This document shows positions 43,408 through 51,151 of a DNA stretch of 52,453 nucleotides, one piece after another. A model generated the notes under the pieces. It did no database searches, was not told the origin of the DNA, and was given only the letters and a program-made list of their open reading frames with translations. The position numbers and the translations under genes were made by a program. The stretch lies in assembly GCA_019119935.1 (NCBI GenBank), contig DWWA01000052.1:1-52453 (forward strand), in the 5' to 3' direction. Within the stretch, counting starts at the first letter, position 1. Every line of letters starts with the position of its first letter. Source of the stretch: Candidatus Ruthenibacterium merdavium (GTDB taxonomy: Bacteria > Bacillota > Clostridia > Oscillospirales > Ruminococcaceae).

Positions 43408-44571
43408 ATGAAATTCAAAAAACAAATGTTCGGCTTTATGGATATGCTGCGCTTTAAAAAGCTGGTTCCCAACCGCCGCGAAGCCTTGGCCTCGGGCGCA
43501 AATACCCCGTTGCCGGAAGAGTATCGCACCAATCAGCTTGCAAAGCGTCTGCATCCCGGCATGATGGATGTGGAGCTGACCGCCGTGCGCCCGGTTGCCG
43601 AGGGCATGGTGGAACTGACCTTTAAGCGCCTGGACGCGGATGCATTCCCGTTTTTCCGCGCCGGCCAGTATGTTTCTCTGCAAGGGCGTGTCGGTGAGAG
43701 CGTTGTCAGCCGTCCTTACTCCATTGTATCCAGTCCGCGCCAGGCGCTGGCGAATGAGCTGGTATTGGGCGTTGCAGACGCAGGCTTTTTCTCCGGCTGG
43801 CTGAACCGCGAAGCCAAACCCGGCGACCGCTTTCGCATGAGCGAGCCGACAGGCGAATTTCACTATGAAACCCTGCGCGACAAAAAGCGGATTGTGTGCA
43901 TTGCCGGCGGCGCAGGCATTACCCCGTTTATTTCCATGGCACGCAGCATGGCAGAGAAAGACGAACCGTATGAGATGATTTTGTTCTACGGCGCGCGCGA
44001 CGAGGCACACCTCGCCTATCAGGCAGAACTGGATGAGCTTTGCAAAAAGACAGGCCTGCGCGTTATCTATGTACTCAGCGACGAAGAAAAATCCGGCTTT
44101 GTGCACGGCTTTATTACGGCCGCGCTCATCGAGCAATTTGTGAACATCAAAGAATGCACCTTCTTCTTATGCGGCCCGAAAGCCATGTACGATTTTGTTG
44201 ACAGCGAGCTGAAACCGTATGACCTGCCGCGGAAGGCCGTGCATCGTGACGCTACTTGCTGCCCCAATTTAAAGCTTGACGCACCGCGCACGTTCCGTTT
44301 AACGGTTCATATTCGCGATCAAGTGTTCACGATGGATGCCGCCGAAAACGAAACAATTCTCACTGCGATGGAGCGCGGGGGCGTTCCCGCTCCGAACAAG
44401 TGTCGTGCCGGGGGCTGCGGCTACTGCCACAGCAAGTGGATTGCAGGCGAGTTTGTCATTGCCGAGGGCCGTGACGGACGGCGCGAAGCCGACCGCAAAT
44501 TCGGCTTTGTTCACCCGTGCGTTACCTACCCGCTGTCCAATATGGAAATTGAGGTCCCGGCCGAGGAGTAA
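43408..44571 (+). CDS. Ferredoxin reductase-like protein with C-terminal 2Fe-2S domain
   Basis: A 387-aa electron-transfer protein. Residues 50-150 are an FAD domain (RPYSIVSSP), residues 155-275 the NAD(P) domain (IAGGAGITPFISMA, FFLCGPKAMY), and the C-terminus a plant-type 2Fe-2S domain with Cys in CRAGGCGYC plus a last Cys in HPCVTYP. It starts one base after the FAD oxidoreductase stop and most likely feeds it electrons from NAD(P)H. Confidence 0.9.
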   Translation: MKFKKQMFGFMDMLRFKKLVPNRREALASGANTPLPEEYRTNQLAKRLHPGMMDVELTAVRPVAEGMVELTFKRLDADAFPFFRAGQYVSLQGRVGESVVSRPYSIVSSPRQALANELVLGVADAGFFSGWLNREAKPGDRFRMSEPTGEFHYETLRDKKRIVCIAGGAGITPFISMARSMAEKDEPYEMILFYGARDEAHLAYQAELDELCKKTGLRVIYVLSDEEKSGFVHGFITAALIEQFVNIKECTFFLCGPKAMYDFVDSELKPYDLPRKAVHRDATCCPNLKLDAPRTFRLTVHIRDQVFTMDAAENETILTAMERGGVPAPNKCRAGGCGYCHSKWIAGEFVIAEGRDGRREADRKFGFVHPCVTYPLSNMEIEVPAEE

Positions 44572-44698
44572 AACGGACGGAAATACCTCTCCCGGGCGAA
44601 AAGAAAACCGACAGCGAAAGGCCGTTTGATCGGGTAAATTCAAGGTTGATTCGGTGACAAAGCATTTTCAATCAAATATTTTCTGTTTTAGTGTATGG

Positions 44699-44727
44699 TT
44701 GCAAACACAGCGGGAATATGATATAAT
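44699..44727 (+). promoter_or_regulatory. Promoter of the antitoxin RNA
   Basis: TTGCAA, a 17-bp spacer and TATAAT. It drives transcription toward the terminator at 44767-44799 and has no protein-coding frame after it. Confidence 0.75.
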
Positions 44728-44737
44728 GCCGATAGGC

Positions 44738-44766
44738 AAGAAAGATGAAAGTGTCCAAATGACACA
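44738..44766 (+). repeat. Direct repeats DRa and DRb, antitoxin copy
   Basis: AAGAAAGATGAAA (44738-44750) and CCAAATGACACA (44755-44766), separated by 4 nt. Both are repeated exactly at 44910-44940. Confidence 0.85.
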
Positions 44767-44799
44767 AAGAACCCCGGAGCTGCAACCTCCGGGGTTCTT
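44767..44799. terminator. Shared bidirectional terminator
   Basis: GAACCCCGGAG/CTCCGGGGTTC is an 11-bp perfect stem, extended by A-T pairs, and placed between the converging toxin and antitoxin transcripts. Confidence 0.85.
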
Positions 44800-44845
44800 C
44801 TATTCCGTTTTGGGTGGGTGGCTTAAGCCCAAGGCCGGCTGCCAA

Positions 44846-44932
44846 TTATTTCTCTCTGTCCAGCCATTTGCAAATGTAATAGGCGAATACACTTGCCGCA
44901 ACAGAGAGTAAGAAAGATGAAAATAAGCCCAA
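44846..44932 (-). CDS. Small hydrophobic toxin-like peptide, 28 aa
   Basis: A TTG-initiated 28-residue peptide: a hydrophobic helix (residues 3-20) followed by YYICKWLDREK, a charged tail with the WLD motif common to Fst-like membrane toxins. A GGAAGGGGGTG site lies upstream of the TTG. The start codon sits within the second DRb copy, so base pairing with the antitoxin RNA would cover it. Such peptides damage membranes when unrepressed. The TTG start is inferred; no ATG is available in the frame. Confidence 0.65.
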   Translation of the reverse strand: MGLFSSFLLSVAASVFAYYICKWLDREK

Positions 44933-44940
44933 ATGACACA
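44910..44940 (+). repeat. Direct repeats DRa and DRb, toxin copy
   Basis: Second copies of AAGAAAGATGAAA (44910-44922) and CCAAATGACACA (44929-44940), here 6 nt apart. They overlap the toxin translation start on the minus strand. Confidence 0.85.
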
Positions 44941-44978
44941 CCCCCTTCCTCTGCCTGTCTAGGGGTGGCAGCGCAAAC

Positions 44979-44984
44979 ATTATA
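44979..44984 (-). promoter_or_regulatory. -10 box of the toxin transcript
   Basis: TATAAT on the minus strand, placed so that transcription would begin near 44972 and give a ~205-nt RNA to the shared terminator. The -35 region (TTTTTC) is weak. Confidence 0.5.
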
Positions 44985-45076
44985 TCACAAAAAATGACAA
45001 AGAAAAAGGCACACCCTTGCGGACGGCACTCATAAGACAGTATTAGAAATGTTTTCGGAAAACGGCATAGCTTCGG

Positions 45077-46630
45077 CTATGCTGTTTCGCCGTTTTGCAG
45101 GCTATTCAACAAAGACGCGGGGAGTATTCCCACAAGGTCATAGGAAATGTCAATCTGCTGTTCCCGATACCCCTTTGACTTATCCGGCGCGTGAACATAC
45201 ACCGCCTTTACCATGTCGTTGAGTACAGCGGGCGTTAGTTCGTCCAAGTTAAGATATTTCCTTACTTTGCCGATAAACCTGTCAATGTTTTCTGCCTGTT
45301 CCTCTTGTTTTGCAATTTCTTCATTCAATCGCAATAGCTTTTCCCGCAGTTCTTCCTGCTCCTGTTCGTAATCGTCAGAGAGCATTTGAAATCTGCTGTC
45401 AGATAATTTTCCGTTGGCGTTATCCTCGTAAATACGCTTGAATAGCCGGTCAAGTTCTTCTATCCGCCGTTCCGCTTGCGTCAGTTGCGGTCGTTTTGCC
45501 GCAAGTTCTTTTTTCGCTTCGGCTTTCTGTTTCGCGCCCATAGCCTTACGAAATTGTTCTTCATGGTTCGCGACACAGGCAATCGTCATTCTCATGTGGG
45601 CGAGTACGCCCTGTTCCAATACCACAGCGCGGATAAAATGAGTAGAGCAAACTTCTTTCCCTTTCAGCCTTGAAGTAGAGCAGACAAAATGATCTTGACG
45701 TGCTTCAAAGTTCTTGCTTGTGCAGTAATACAGCTTTTCTCCGCAGTCAGCACATCGCGCAATGCCGGAGAACATATTTGTTTTTCCTATCCTCGTCGGG
45801 CGGCGTTTATTCTTCCGTAATTCCTGTACCCGCGCCCATGTGTCAGCGTCAATTATCGCTTCGTGGGTATTCTCGAACACGAGCCATTTTTCTTCGGGAT
45901 TGTAGCAAGTCTTTTTGCTCTTGTAGGACTGCTTATAGGTCTTGAAGTTTACCGTATGCCCTTGATATTCTGGACGCTCCAAAATGTCGGCTATGGTATC
46001 TCCTGTCCAATTATAGGGATTGTCCGGCGGCGCGTTCCTCGTCGCCCTGCCTGTCTGCTGAAAATGGATAGTCGGCGTTATGACTTTATCCTCTTTCAGA
46101 ATACGGGCGATCTGCGACGGCCCGTATCCGTCCAAGCAGAGGGCAAATATCCGCTTGACTACTTCGGCGGCTTCTCCGTCCACAATCCACTGATTTTTGT
46201 TGTCCGGGTCTTTCCTGTAGCCATAGGGCGGGTTGGTACAGAGGTGTTCCCCGGCTTACCCTTTGGACTTCATCACCGCGCGGATTTTCTTGCTTGTGTC
46301 TTTCGCGTACCGCTCGTTGATGATATTGAGAAACGGGGTGAAGTCGCTATCCTGCTGATTTGCGCTGTCAATGCCGTTGTTGATTGCGATAAACCGCACG
46401 CCTTTTTCCACAAACAGGACTTCGGTATAAAAGCCCACTTTCAGATAATCACGCCCAAGCCTCGACATATCCTTAACAATCAAGGTGGATACTTCTCCGT
46501 TTTCAATCCGTTCCAGAAGTTCGCTCCAACTCGGACGGTTGAAGTTCGTTCCAGAATACCCGTCGTCCACGAAAAACAAGGGATTTTTGAAGCCGTTTTC
46601 CTTTGCGTATTTACTTAAAATCGCCTTTTG
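45077..46630 (-). pseudogene. Large serine recombinase, broken
   Basis: Site-specific recombinase of Clostridia integrative elements. On the minus strand the resolvase domain appears from QKAILSKYAKENGF with DDGYSGTNF and MSRLGRDYLKVG, then the recombinase and zinc-ribbon domains (NPPYGYRKD, CADCGEKLYYCTS, a coiled coil of EE/KL). Two defects are visible: the N-terminal ~30 residues with the catalytic Ser are missing upstream of 46630, and an in-frame TAA interrupts the frame at 46256-46258 (after MKSKG), where relatives I recall carry a Glu codon. The frame resumes without shift to 45077. The enzyme is dead. Confidence 0.88.
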
Positions 46631-46790
46631 GAAAGAGATTTGTCAAGGGTGTTTTCAACATAAAAAACATGATTTCTCATTCGACAAGCTCAATAACAAG
46701 CCAAGCAATTTGCCTGAACAAGATTGAATGGTCTCTGAACCGGAGAAATTGATTAGCACTTGATTGTGTGAATAATTTTTCAATTAAAAC

Positions 46791-46824
46791 AAGAGCAGTC
46801 ACCCCAAAGTAGGTGTCTGCTCTT
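46791..46824 (-). terminator. Terminator of the TetR gene
   Basis: AAGAGCAG, mismatch, CACC with GGTG, mismatch, CTGCTCTT; TTGTTTTAA follows on the minus strand. Confidence 0.8.
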
Positions 46825-46861
46825 ATATTATAGCTGTACAACAAAATATCTGGATACCTAA

Positions 46862-47395
46862 TTATAGCCCTTGGCTCTGGAACAATCCTGCAATTTCTTC
46901 CGCTGTTTCTTTCATTCCTCTCTGAAACCACACCTCAATCCAGCCGTACAAGGTATAGGCTACATAAGCTCGTGCGTAGGCTTCAATTTTTGAGTGTTCT
47001 GGTTTGGGGCCACAAATTCCTACGATAACATCTTTCAAAAGATAAATAAGATTTCTCTGATTGAGTAGCTCATAAAAACTGCGATGTGCTTCAAAATGTG
47101 AAAAGATGGATCTCAGGCGTTCTCTGAGAAGTTTATCCTCATTTTGCTGATCGTCCTGTGTCCACTCCTGAAAGATATTTTGAATATATCCCCGCAGAAT
47201 ATCCTCTTTGCTGTTGAAATTCCGATAGAACGATGCCCGCCCAATGCCTGCCGTTTCACACAGCTCACTGATGGATATATCCTCAATCGGTTTATCCCGC
47301 ATTAACTCTAACATTGCATCCGTGATGTGTTCCAGCACATAGGCATTTCGTCCTTCATTGCTCATCGGTGATACAGTTTTTTCGTTTTGTCTCAT
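46862..47395 (-). CDS. TetR-family regulator of the esterase array
   Basis: A 177-aa TetR protein with HTH segment ISISELCETAGIGRASFYRNF and a TetR_C_8-like C-terminus. ATG at 47395 is supported by GGGAGG 7-8 nt upstream; earlier ATGs lack one. It is divergent to the micro-peptide/esterase genes, with a perfect palindrome between, so it probably represses them and itself. Confidence 0.88.
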   Translation of the reverse strand: MRQNEKTVSPMSNEGRNAYVLEHITDAMLELMRDKPIEDISISELCETAGIGRASFYRNFNSKEDILRGYIQNIFQEWTQDDQQNEDKLLRERLRSIFSHFEAHRSFYELLNQRNLIYLLKDVIVGICGPKPEHSKIEAYARAYVAYTLYGWIEVWFQRGMKETAEEIAGLFQSQGL

Positions 47396-47460
47396 TTTAC
47401 TGCCTCCCATTGACATCAAGCAAAAATGGGTGATACTATTGTAACGCCGAAACAAATGTA

Positions 47461-47475
47461 ATACCATGATGGTAT
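47461..47475. promoter_or_regulatory. Palindromic operator candidate
   Basis: ATACCATGATGGTAT is a perfect 15-nt palindrome around a central G, 65 bp from the TetR start codon and 46 bp from the 47522 start. A second set, GTGATAC (47430) and GTATCAC (47472), flanks it. Confidence 0.6.
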
Positions 47476-47521
47476 CACAACAAACGTGAATTGTCAATCA
47501 AACGGGAGAAAGGGTTTTCGC

Positions 47522-47656
47522 ATGATTTGGACAAAAAAGAGATGGATGATCCTGCTCATCATTGTTGCTGCGGGATTTATTCTGGGCAGGCTTGCGGTCA
47601 GGGCCTTTATGAATCTGCTGCTGGGCGGCACACTGTTCGGAGGAAACTTTTTATGA
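47522..47656 (+). CDS. 44-aa membrane micro-peptide before esterase 1
   Basis: A small basic-hydrophobic peptide: TKKRW then a helix ILLIIVAAGFILGRLA and a Gly/Leu-rich tail LLLGGTLFGGNFL. GGGAGAAAGGG precedes ATG. The stop overlaps the esterase start (ATGA), so it is translationally coupled. A second peptide of similar design sits before the third esterase (49655-49771). No known family; a leader, anchor or helper role is conceivable. Confidence 0.65.
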   Translation: MIWTKKRWMILLIIVAAGFILGRLAVRAFMNLLLGGTLFGGNFL

Positions 47657-48627
47657 ACAAAGCAATACCAGAAAAGAGGGGCAGAGCTGTGTTCGTTGGA
47701 ATGGGGATTTTGGCATTTGTGTTAGCCTTTTTAGGCGGTGCGGTATCAAAGTTCGCCATCAAGCCATCATGGAACAAAGAATACACGGTGGTTTGGAGTG
47801 ACGAGATCGGCAGGATGCAAACCGACATCCCTTACGGACAAGGCGAAGCAAACAAATTTGACCTTTACCTGCCGACAGACAACACAAAGGAACGCTATGG
47901 CCTTGTGGTATATCTTCATGCTGGCGGCTTTACCAGCGGGGATAAGCAGGACGACACCGCCATGCTGCAATGGCTCTGCTCCAAAGGCTATGTTGCAGCC
48001 GGAATCAACTACACGCTGCGCACCGATACCAACTCTGCAAGCGTTTTCTCTCAGTCCAATGAGATCAAGGATGCCGTTCCAAAGGTGATCGAAGCCGCCA
48101 GGAAAAACGGATACCAGATCGACAAAATGACCATGGCGGGAGGCTCTGCGGGTCATGCGCTGGCCATGATCTATGCCTACCGTGACGCCGGGGAAGCCCC
48201 TGTCCCAGTTGTGCTGACATTCGGCGCAGTCGGCCCAGCCAGTTTTTATCAAGAGGACTGGGGGATTTACGGCCTTGACCAGAGCGATGAAGCCTGCGCC
48301 GCCATGTTCGGCGTGATGGCTGGGGTTGAAATTACACCGGAAGAAATCCGGGATGGTACTTATCTGGAAAAGGTAAAGCCGATTTCCGCTTCTATGTGGA
48401 TAACAGAACATTCTGCTCCTGCGGTTGTTGCCTACGGCACACAAGACAGGATACAGCCCTATTTGGCATCCTTGCGCCTGAAAACGGCGTTGGAGGAACA
48501 TGGTGTGGAATTTCAGTATTTTGAACTGCCCCATTCCGGGCATGGATTGCAGAATGACGATGCCATTTCCGAACAATGGATGAATTCAGTTGCGGAATAT
48601 CTCGAAAAATATATGCCTGTAAAATGA
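47653..48627 (+). CDS. Membrane-anchored alpha/beta hydrolase 1
   Basis: A 324-aa esterase with an N-terminal membrane segment (about residues 13-35) and an external hydrolase domain. Motifs: LHAGGFTSG (oxyanion, HGGG-type), GGSAGHALA (nucleophile Ser) and HSGHGL (catalytic His). It resembles BD-FAE and acetylesterase families. ATG at 47653 follows GGAGGAAAC. It ends with EYLEKYMPVK, a tail that recurs as a fragment after esterase 2. Confidence 0.85.
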   Translation: MNKAIPEKRGRAVFVGMGILAFVLAFLGGAVSKFAIKPSWNKEYTVVWSDEIGRMQTDIPYGQGEANKFDLYLPTDNTKERYGLVVYLHAGGFTSGDKQDDTAMLQWLCSKGYVAAGINYTLRTDTNSASVFSQSNEIKDAVPKVIEAARKNGYQIDKMTMAGGSAGHALAMIYAYRDAGEAPVPVVLTFGAVGPASFYQEDWGIYGLDQSDEACAAMFGVMAGVEITPEEIRDGTYLEKVKPISASMWITEHSAPAVVAYGTQDRIQPYLASLRLKTALEEHGVEFQYFELPHSGHGLQNDDAISEQWMNSVAEYLEKYMPVK

Positions 48628-48653
48628 TGTTTATATATTAAGAGGGAAAGCGA

Positions 48654-49598
48654 ATGAAAAAAGTGATTAAAGTTATGATTGGGTTGCTTGCAGTTGTTGG
48701 GCTGTTCTTTCTTCTGTTTAAGGGCTGTACCGCCGTGCTTCAAAAGATTTCCAGACAACCTAATGCACCAACAAACTATCAGGACACCGTGCAAGTGGGA
48801 GGGGAACTTGAGAAGGAATATATGAAAAAAGGGGATTCCGAAGTAACCCACTATGAGCAAGCAGTGTTGCAGGGATTTTCTAAATATACGATTTGCTATC
48901 CAAGCCAATTAGCAGAGGAAAATGGTACATATCCTGTAATTGTGCTCTGCAATGGTACGGGTGTCCCGATGTCTAAATATCTTCCTGTGGCTGAGCATTT
49001 TGCATCATGGGGATTTATTGTGATTGGTACAGAAGAAGAGTACGATTGGAATGGTTTTGCAGCAGAAATGTGCGTCCGGTATTTACAATTACTGAATGAC
49101 AGCAGCACTATCAATGATGCCGAAAATATTTTTTATCAAAAGATCGACATAAATAATATCGGTATCGCCGGACACTCACAAGGCGGAGTAGGCGTAATCA
49201 ATGCCATTACGACGCAGAAAAATAAAGATATTTTCAAAGCAGCAGTAGCGATTTCTCCTACAAACAAAGAATTGGCTGCGGCGTTGCAATGGGATTATGA
49301 TGCATCAAAATTGGATACGCCCATTATGCTGATCTCTGGCGAGGGTGGCGGCGATGATTGGGTGGTGACTGGAGCGCAGTTGTCTGACATCTATAACGAT
49401 ATTCCTGATAACAAAATTATGCTTAGAAGAAAAAGTACCGCACACGGCGAAACGCTCTATGCCGCCAATGGCTATGTGACGGCATGGTTTATGTGGCAAC
49501 TGCAAGGAGATATGTACGCTGCCAGTGCCTTCACAGGCGATGAACCTGAAATTATGAGAAATTCGCTGTATCAAGACCAGCTTATTGATTTGAATTAA
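48654..49598 (+). CDS. Membrane-anchored alpha/beta hydrolase 2
   Basis: A 314-aa hydrolase of a different, chlorophyllase/dienelactone-like subgroup. N-terminal helix (residues 5-25) includes FKGC, possibly a lipobox-like Cys at about 24. Motifs are VLCNGTGVP, GHSQGGVGV (nucleophile) and TAHGET (His). GAGGGAAAG precedes the start; it lies 26 bp after esterase 1. Confidence 0.82.
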   Translation: MKKVIKVMIGLLAVVGLFFLLFKGCTAVLQKISRQPNAPTNYQDTVQVGGELEKEYMKKGDSEVTHYEQAVLQGFSKYTICYPSQLAEENGTYPVIVLCNGTGVPMSKYLPVAEHFASWGFIVIGTEEEYDWNGFAAEMCVRYLQLLNDSSTINDAENIFYQKIDINNIGIAGHSQGGVGVINAITTQKNKDIFKAAVAISPTNKELAAALQWDYDASKLDTPIMLISGEGGGDDWVVTGAQLSDIYNDIPDNKIMLRRKSTAHGETLYAANGYVTAWFMWQLQGDMYAASAFTGDEPEIMRNSLYQDQLIDLN

Positions 49599-49600
49599 GA

Positions 49601-49633
49601 GAATATCTTGATAAATATATGCCTGTGAAATAA
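49601..49633 (+). pseudogene. C-terminal fragment of a lost esterase copy
   Basis: The frame EYLDKYMPVK-stop, directly after esterase 2, repeats the end of esterase 1 (EYLEKYMPVK) at both DNA and protein level. No body of a hydrolase precedes it in that frame. It suggests that esterase 2 arrived by insertion or that a duplicate of esterase 1 was replaced. Confidence 0.6.
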
Positions 49634-49654
49634 TAATAAAAGCGTGAACATTGT

Positions 49655-49771
49655 ATGGACAAGAAAAGAAAGAAAGTATTCATCAATATTGGCATAACTA
49701 TTGCCGTAATAATCTTTGCCGCCAAACTTGGCATAGTTGTCGGGGAATTATTGCTCGACAATTTGATATAA
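49655..49771 (+). CDS. 38-aa membrane micro-peptide before esterase 3
   Basis: A small peptide with a basic start (MDKKRKKVF) and a single hydrophobic helix (about residues 9-34) ending LLLDNLI. The ribosome binding site is poor. The layout, basic head and helix directly upstream of an esterase, repeats that of 47522-47656. Confidence 0.55.
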   Translation: MDKKRKKVFINIGITIAVIIFAAKLGIVVGELLLDNLI

Positions 49772-49783
49772 GGTGGTGGCGGT

Positions 49784-50731
49784 ATGAAGAAAAGAACAAA
49801 AATAACACTTTGGAGTATACTGTTCGTTATCGTGTTTACCGTCAGTGCTTTAATCAGAGTAAATATGCTCGGCTCTGCACCTATGAAGCTGATGCAGGTC
49901 AAATGGGACGATACTGTAGGGACGATTTACAACGACTTAAACTATGAAAATGATTACGGACATAAATACGATTTGTATGTTCCTGCAAACCTTGATATAG
50001 GAAACGCACAGCAGCTTATTCTTTTTATCCACGGCGGTAGTTTTAATTCCGGTGCAAAAGAGGACGGAGAAGTTTGGTGCAAATATTACGCTTCAAAGGG
50101 GTATATTGCAGCTTCACTTGACTACTCTCTTCAAAATGTTCAAGAGGACGCAAGCCTTGTGAGAATGAACACAGAAATCAAAGAATGTGTGAACGCAATC
50201 AACGAAAAGTGCAAAGAACTCGGTTATACCCTTGATGGTATGGCAACCTGCGGTGTTTCCGCAGGCGGAACGCTTGCAATGAATTATGCCTACACCTGTG
50301 CCGAAACCTCTGTTGTTCCTGTAAAATTTGTGTTTCAACTTGCCGCACCTGCTGACTTTGAACCGAGCGATTGGGATATACTAAAAAAGGTCAACAAGCT
50401 CGATACTGACGCGGAATTCCTTTCTATGATGACAGGCGTAAATATTACAGAGGAAATTATCAAAAGCGGCGAATATGAGAAGTATGTCGATATGATTTCT
50501 CCCGCAAGGCTGGTAAATGAAAACTCTGTTCCCACATTACTGGGATATGGGCTGAAAGACCATCTCGTACCGAGAGAGTTAAAGTACAAATTGGTTTCTG
50601 CATTAGAGGATAACGGTGTAGAGTATGATTATTTTGAATTTCCCAACTGCAATCACGGTATGTACCGTGACCTCGATATGCTGAAGCAGTTTTTAGAACT
50701 GTCCCTTGAATACTGTGAAAGGTACTTTTGA
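49784..50731 (+). CDS. Membrane-anchored alpha/beta hydrolase 3
   Basis: A 315-aa paralog of esterase 1. Anchor at residues 5-27; motifs FIHGGSFNSG, CGVSAGGTLA (nucleophile) and NCNHGM (His), with the shared ... DHLVP acid loop. GGTGGTGG precedes ATG. The sequence is clearly homologous to esterase 1 but more AT-rich, so the duplication is old or the copies were acquired separately. Confidence 0.85.
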   Translation: MKKRTKITLWSILFVIVFTVSALIRVNMLGSAPMKLMQVKWDDTVGTIYNDLNYENDYGHKYDLYVPANLDIGNAQQLILFIHGGSFNSGAKEDGEVWCKYYASKGYIAASLDYSLQNVQEDASLVRMNTEIKECVNAINEKCKELGYTLDGMATCGVSAGGTLAMNYAYTCAETSVVPVKFVFQLAAPADFEPSDWDILKKVNKLDTDAEFLSMMTGVNITEEIIKSGEYEKYVDMISPARLVNENSVPTLLGYGLKDHLVPRELKYKLVSALEDNGVEYDYFEFPNCNHGMYRDLDMLKQFLELSLEYCERYF

Positions 50732-50804
50732 AAAGCATAAAGTTTCAACATATTGTTTTTGAACAAATGCGTTAAACAATAACCTCTGGTCTTTTAACAT
50801 AGCG

Positions 50805-50841
50805 ATGGAGGTCGATACCGTCAAAAAGTATCGACCTCCAT
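50805..50841. terminator. Strong hairpin between esterase 3 and the 57-aa gene
   Basis: ATGGAGGTCGATAC/GTATCGACCTCCAT, 14 bp without mismatch, loop CGTCAAAAA, then TATTTTAT. It can stop transcripts from both sides. Confidence 0.85.
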
Positions 50842-50844
50842 ATT

Positions 50845-51018
50845 TTATACTATGCGTACTTTCTTTTTCTTCGCCTTTGAAAGTTTGATAATAAGCTCAT
50901 CAACCGCATCGGTGTATCTGTCCTCACGAATGAGATTGTTTTTGAGCGAAACTAAAGATTGCAACACAAGACTATATTCTTCATCGGTCAAGTAGAGATA
51001 ATATTTCGGGGTTCTCAT
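50845..51018 (-). CDS. 57-aa conserved protein of Clostridia integrative elements
   Basis: A small basic protein, beginning MRTPKYYLYLTDEEY and ending in a KKKK-rich tail after TDAVDELIIKL. I recognise it from integrative/conjugative elements of gut Clostridia, where it is unnamed. GAGGTGAT lies 6 nt before the ATG. It may be a DNA-binding or regulatory factor; no motif proves it. Confidence 0.75.
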   Translation of the reverse strand: MRTPKYYLYLTDEEYSLVLQSLVSLKNNLIREDRYTDAVDELIIKLSKAKKKKVRIV

Positions 51019-51151
51019 ACATAAATCACCTCACTGTTGACTACCTCCATAGCGGCGCTGCGAAATCCGGCAGCTTGAAAACCAGGAAACGGTGTTGTGG
51101 CAAATTTAGTATAGCAGGCATCAGACCATTCCATAACATTTCCAAGACTGT

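Larger units (their letters stand above)
44734..44800 (+). ncRNA. Putative antitoxin RNA of a par/Fst-like type I system
   Basis: The predicted transcript is about 65 nt, from the TATAAT at 44722-44727 to the terminator. It contains DRa (44738-44750) and DRb (44755-44766), whose second copies lie at 44910-44922 and 44929-44940 and are transcribed on the opposite strand in the toxin mRNA leader. It can therefore pair with the toxin start region and share the terminator stem. Layout and sizes match RNA II of the pAD1 par locus; the sequence itself is different. Confidence 0.65.

Noticed and set aside
46677-46931. A minus-strand frame left of the TetR gene
   Set aside because: It overlaps the TetR 3' end and reads through its terminator; no start signal.
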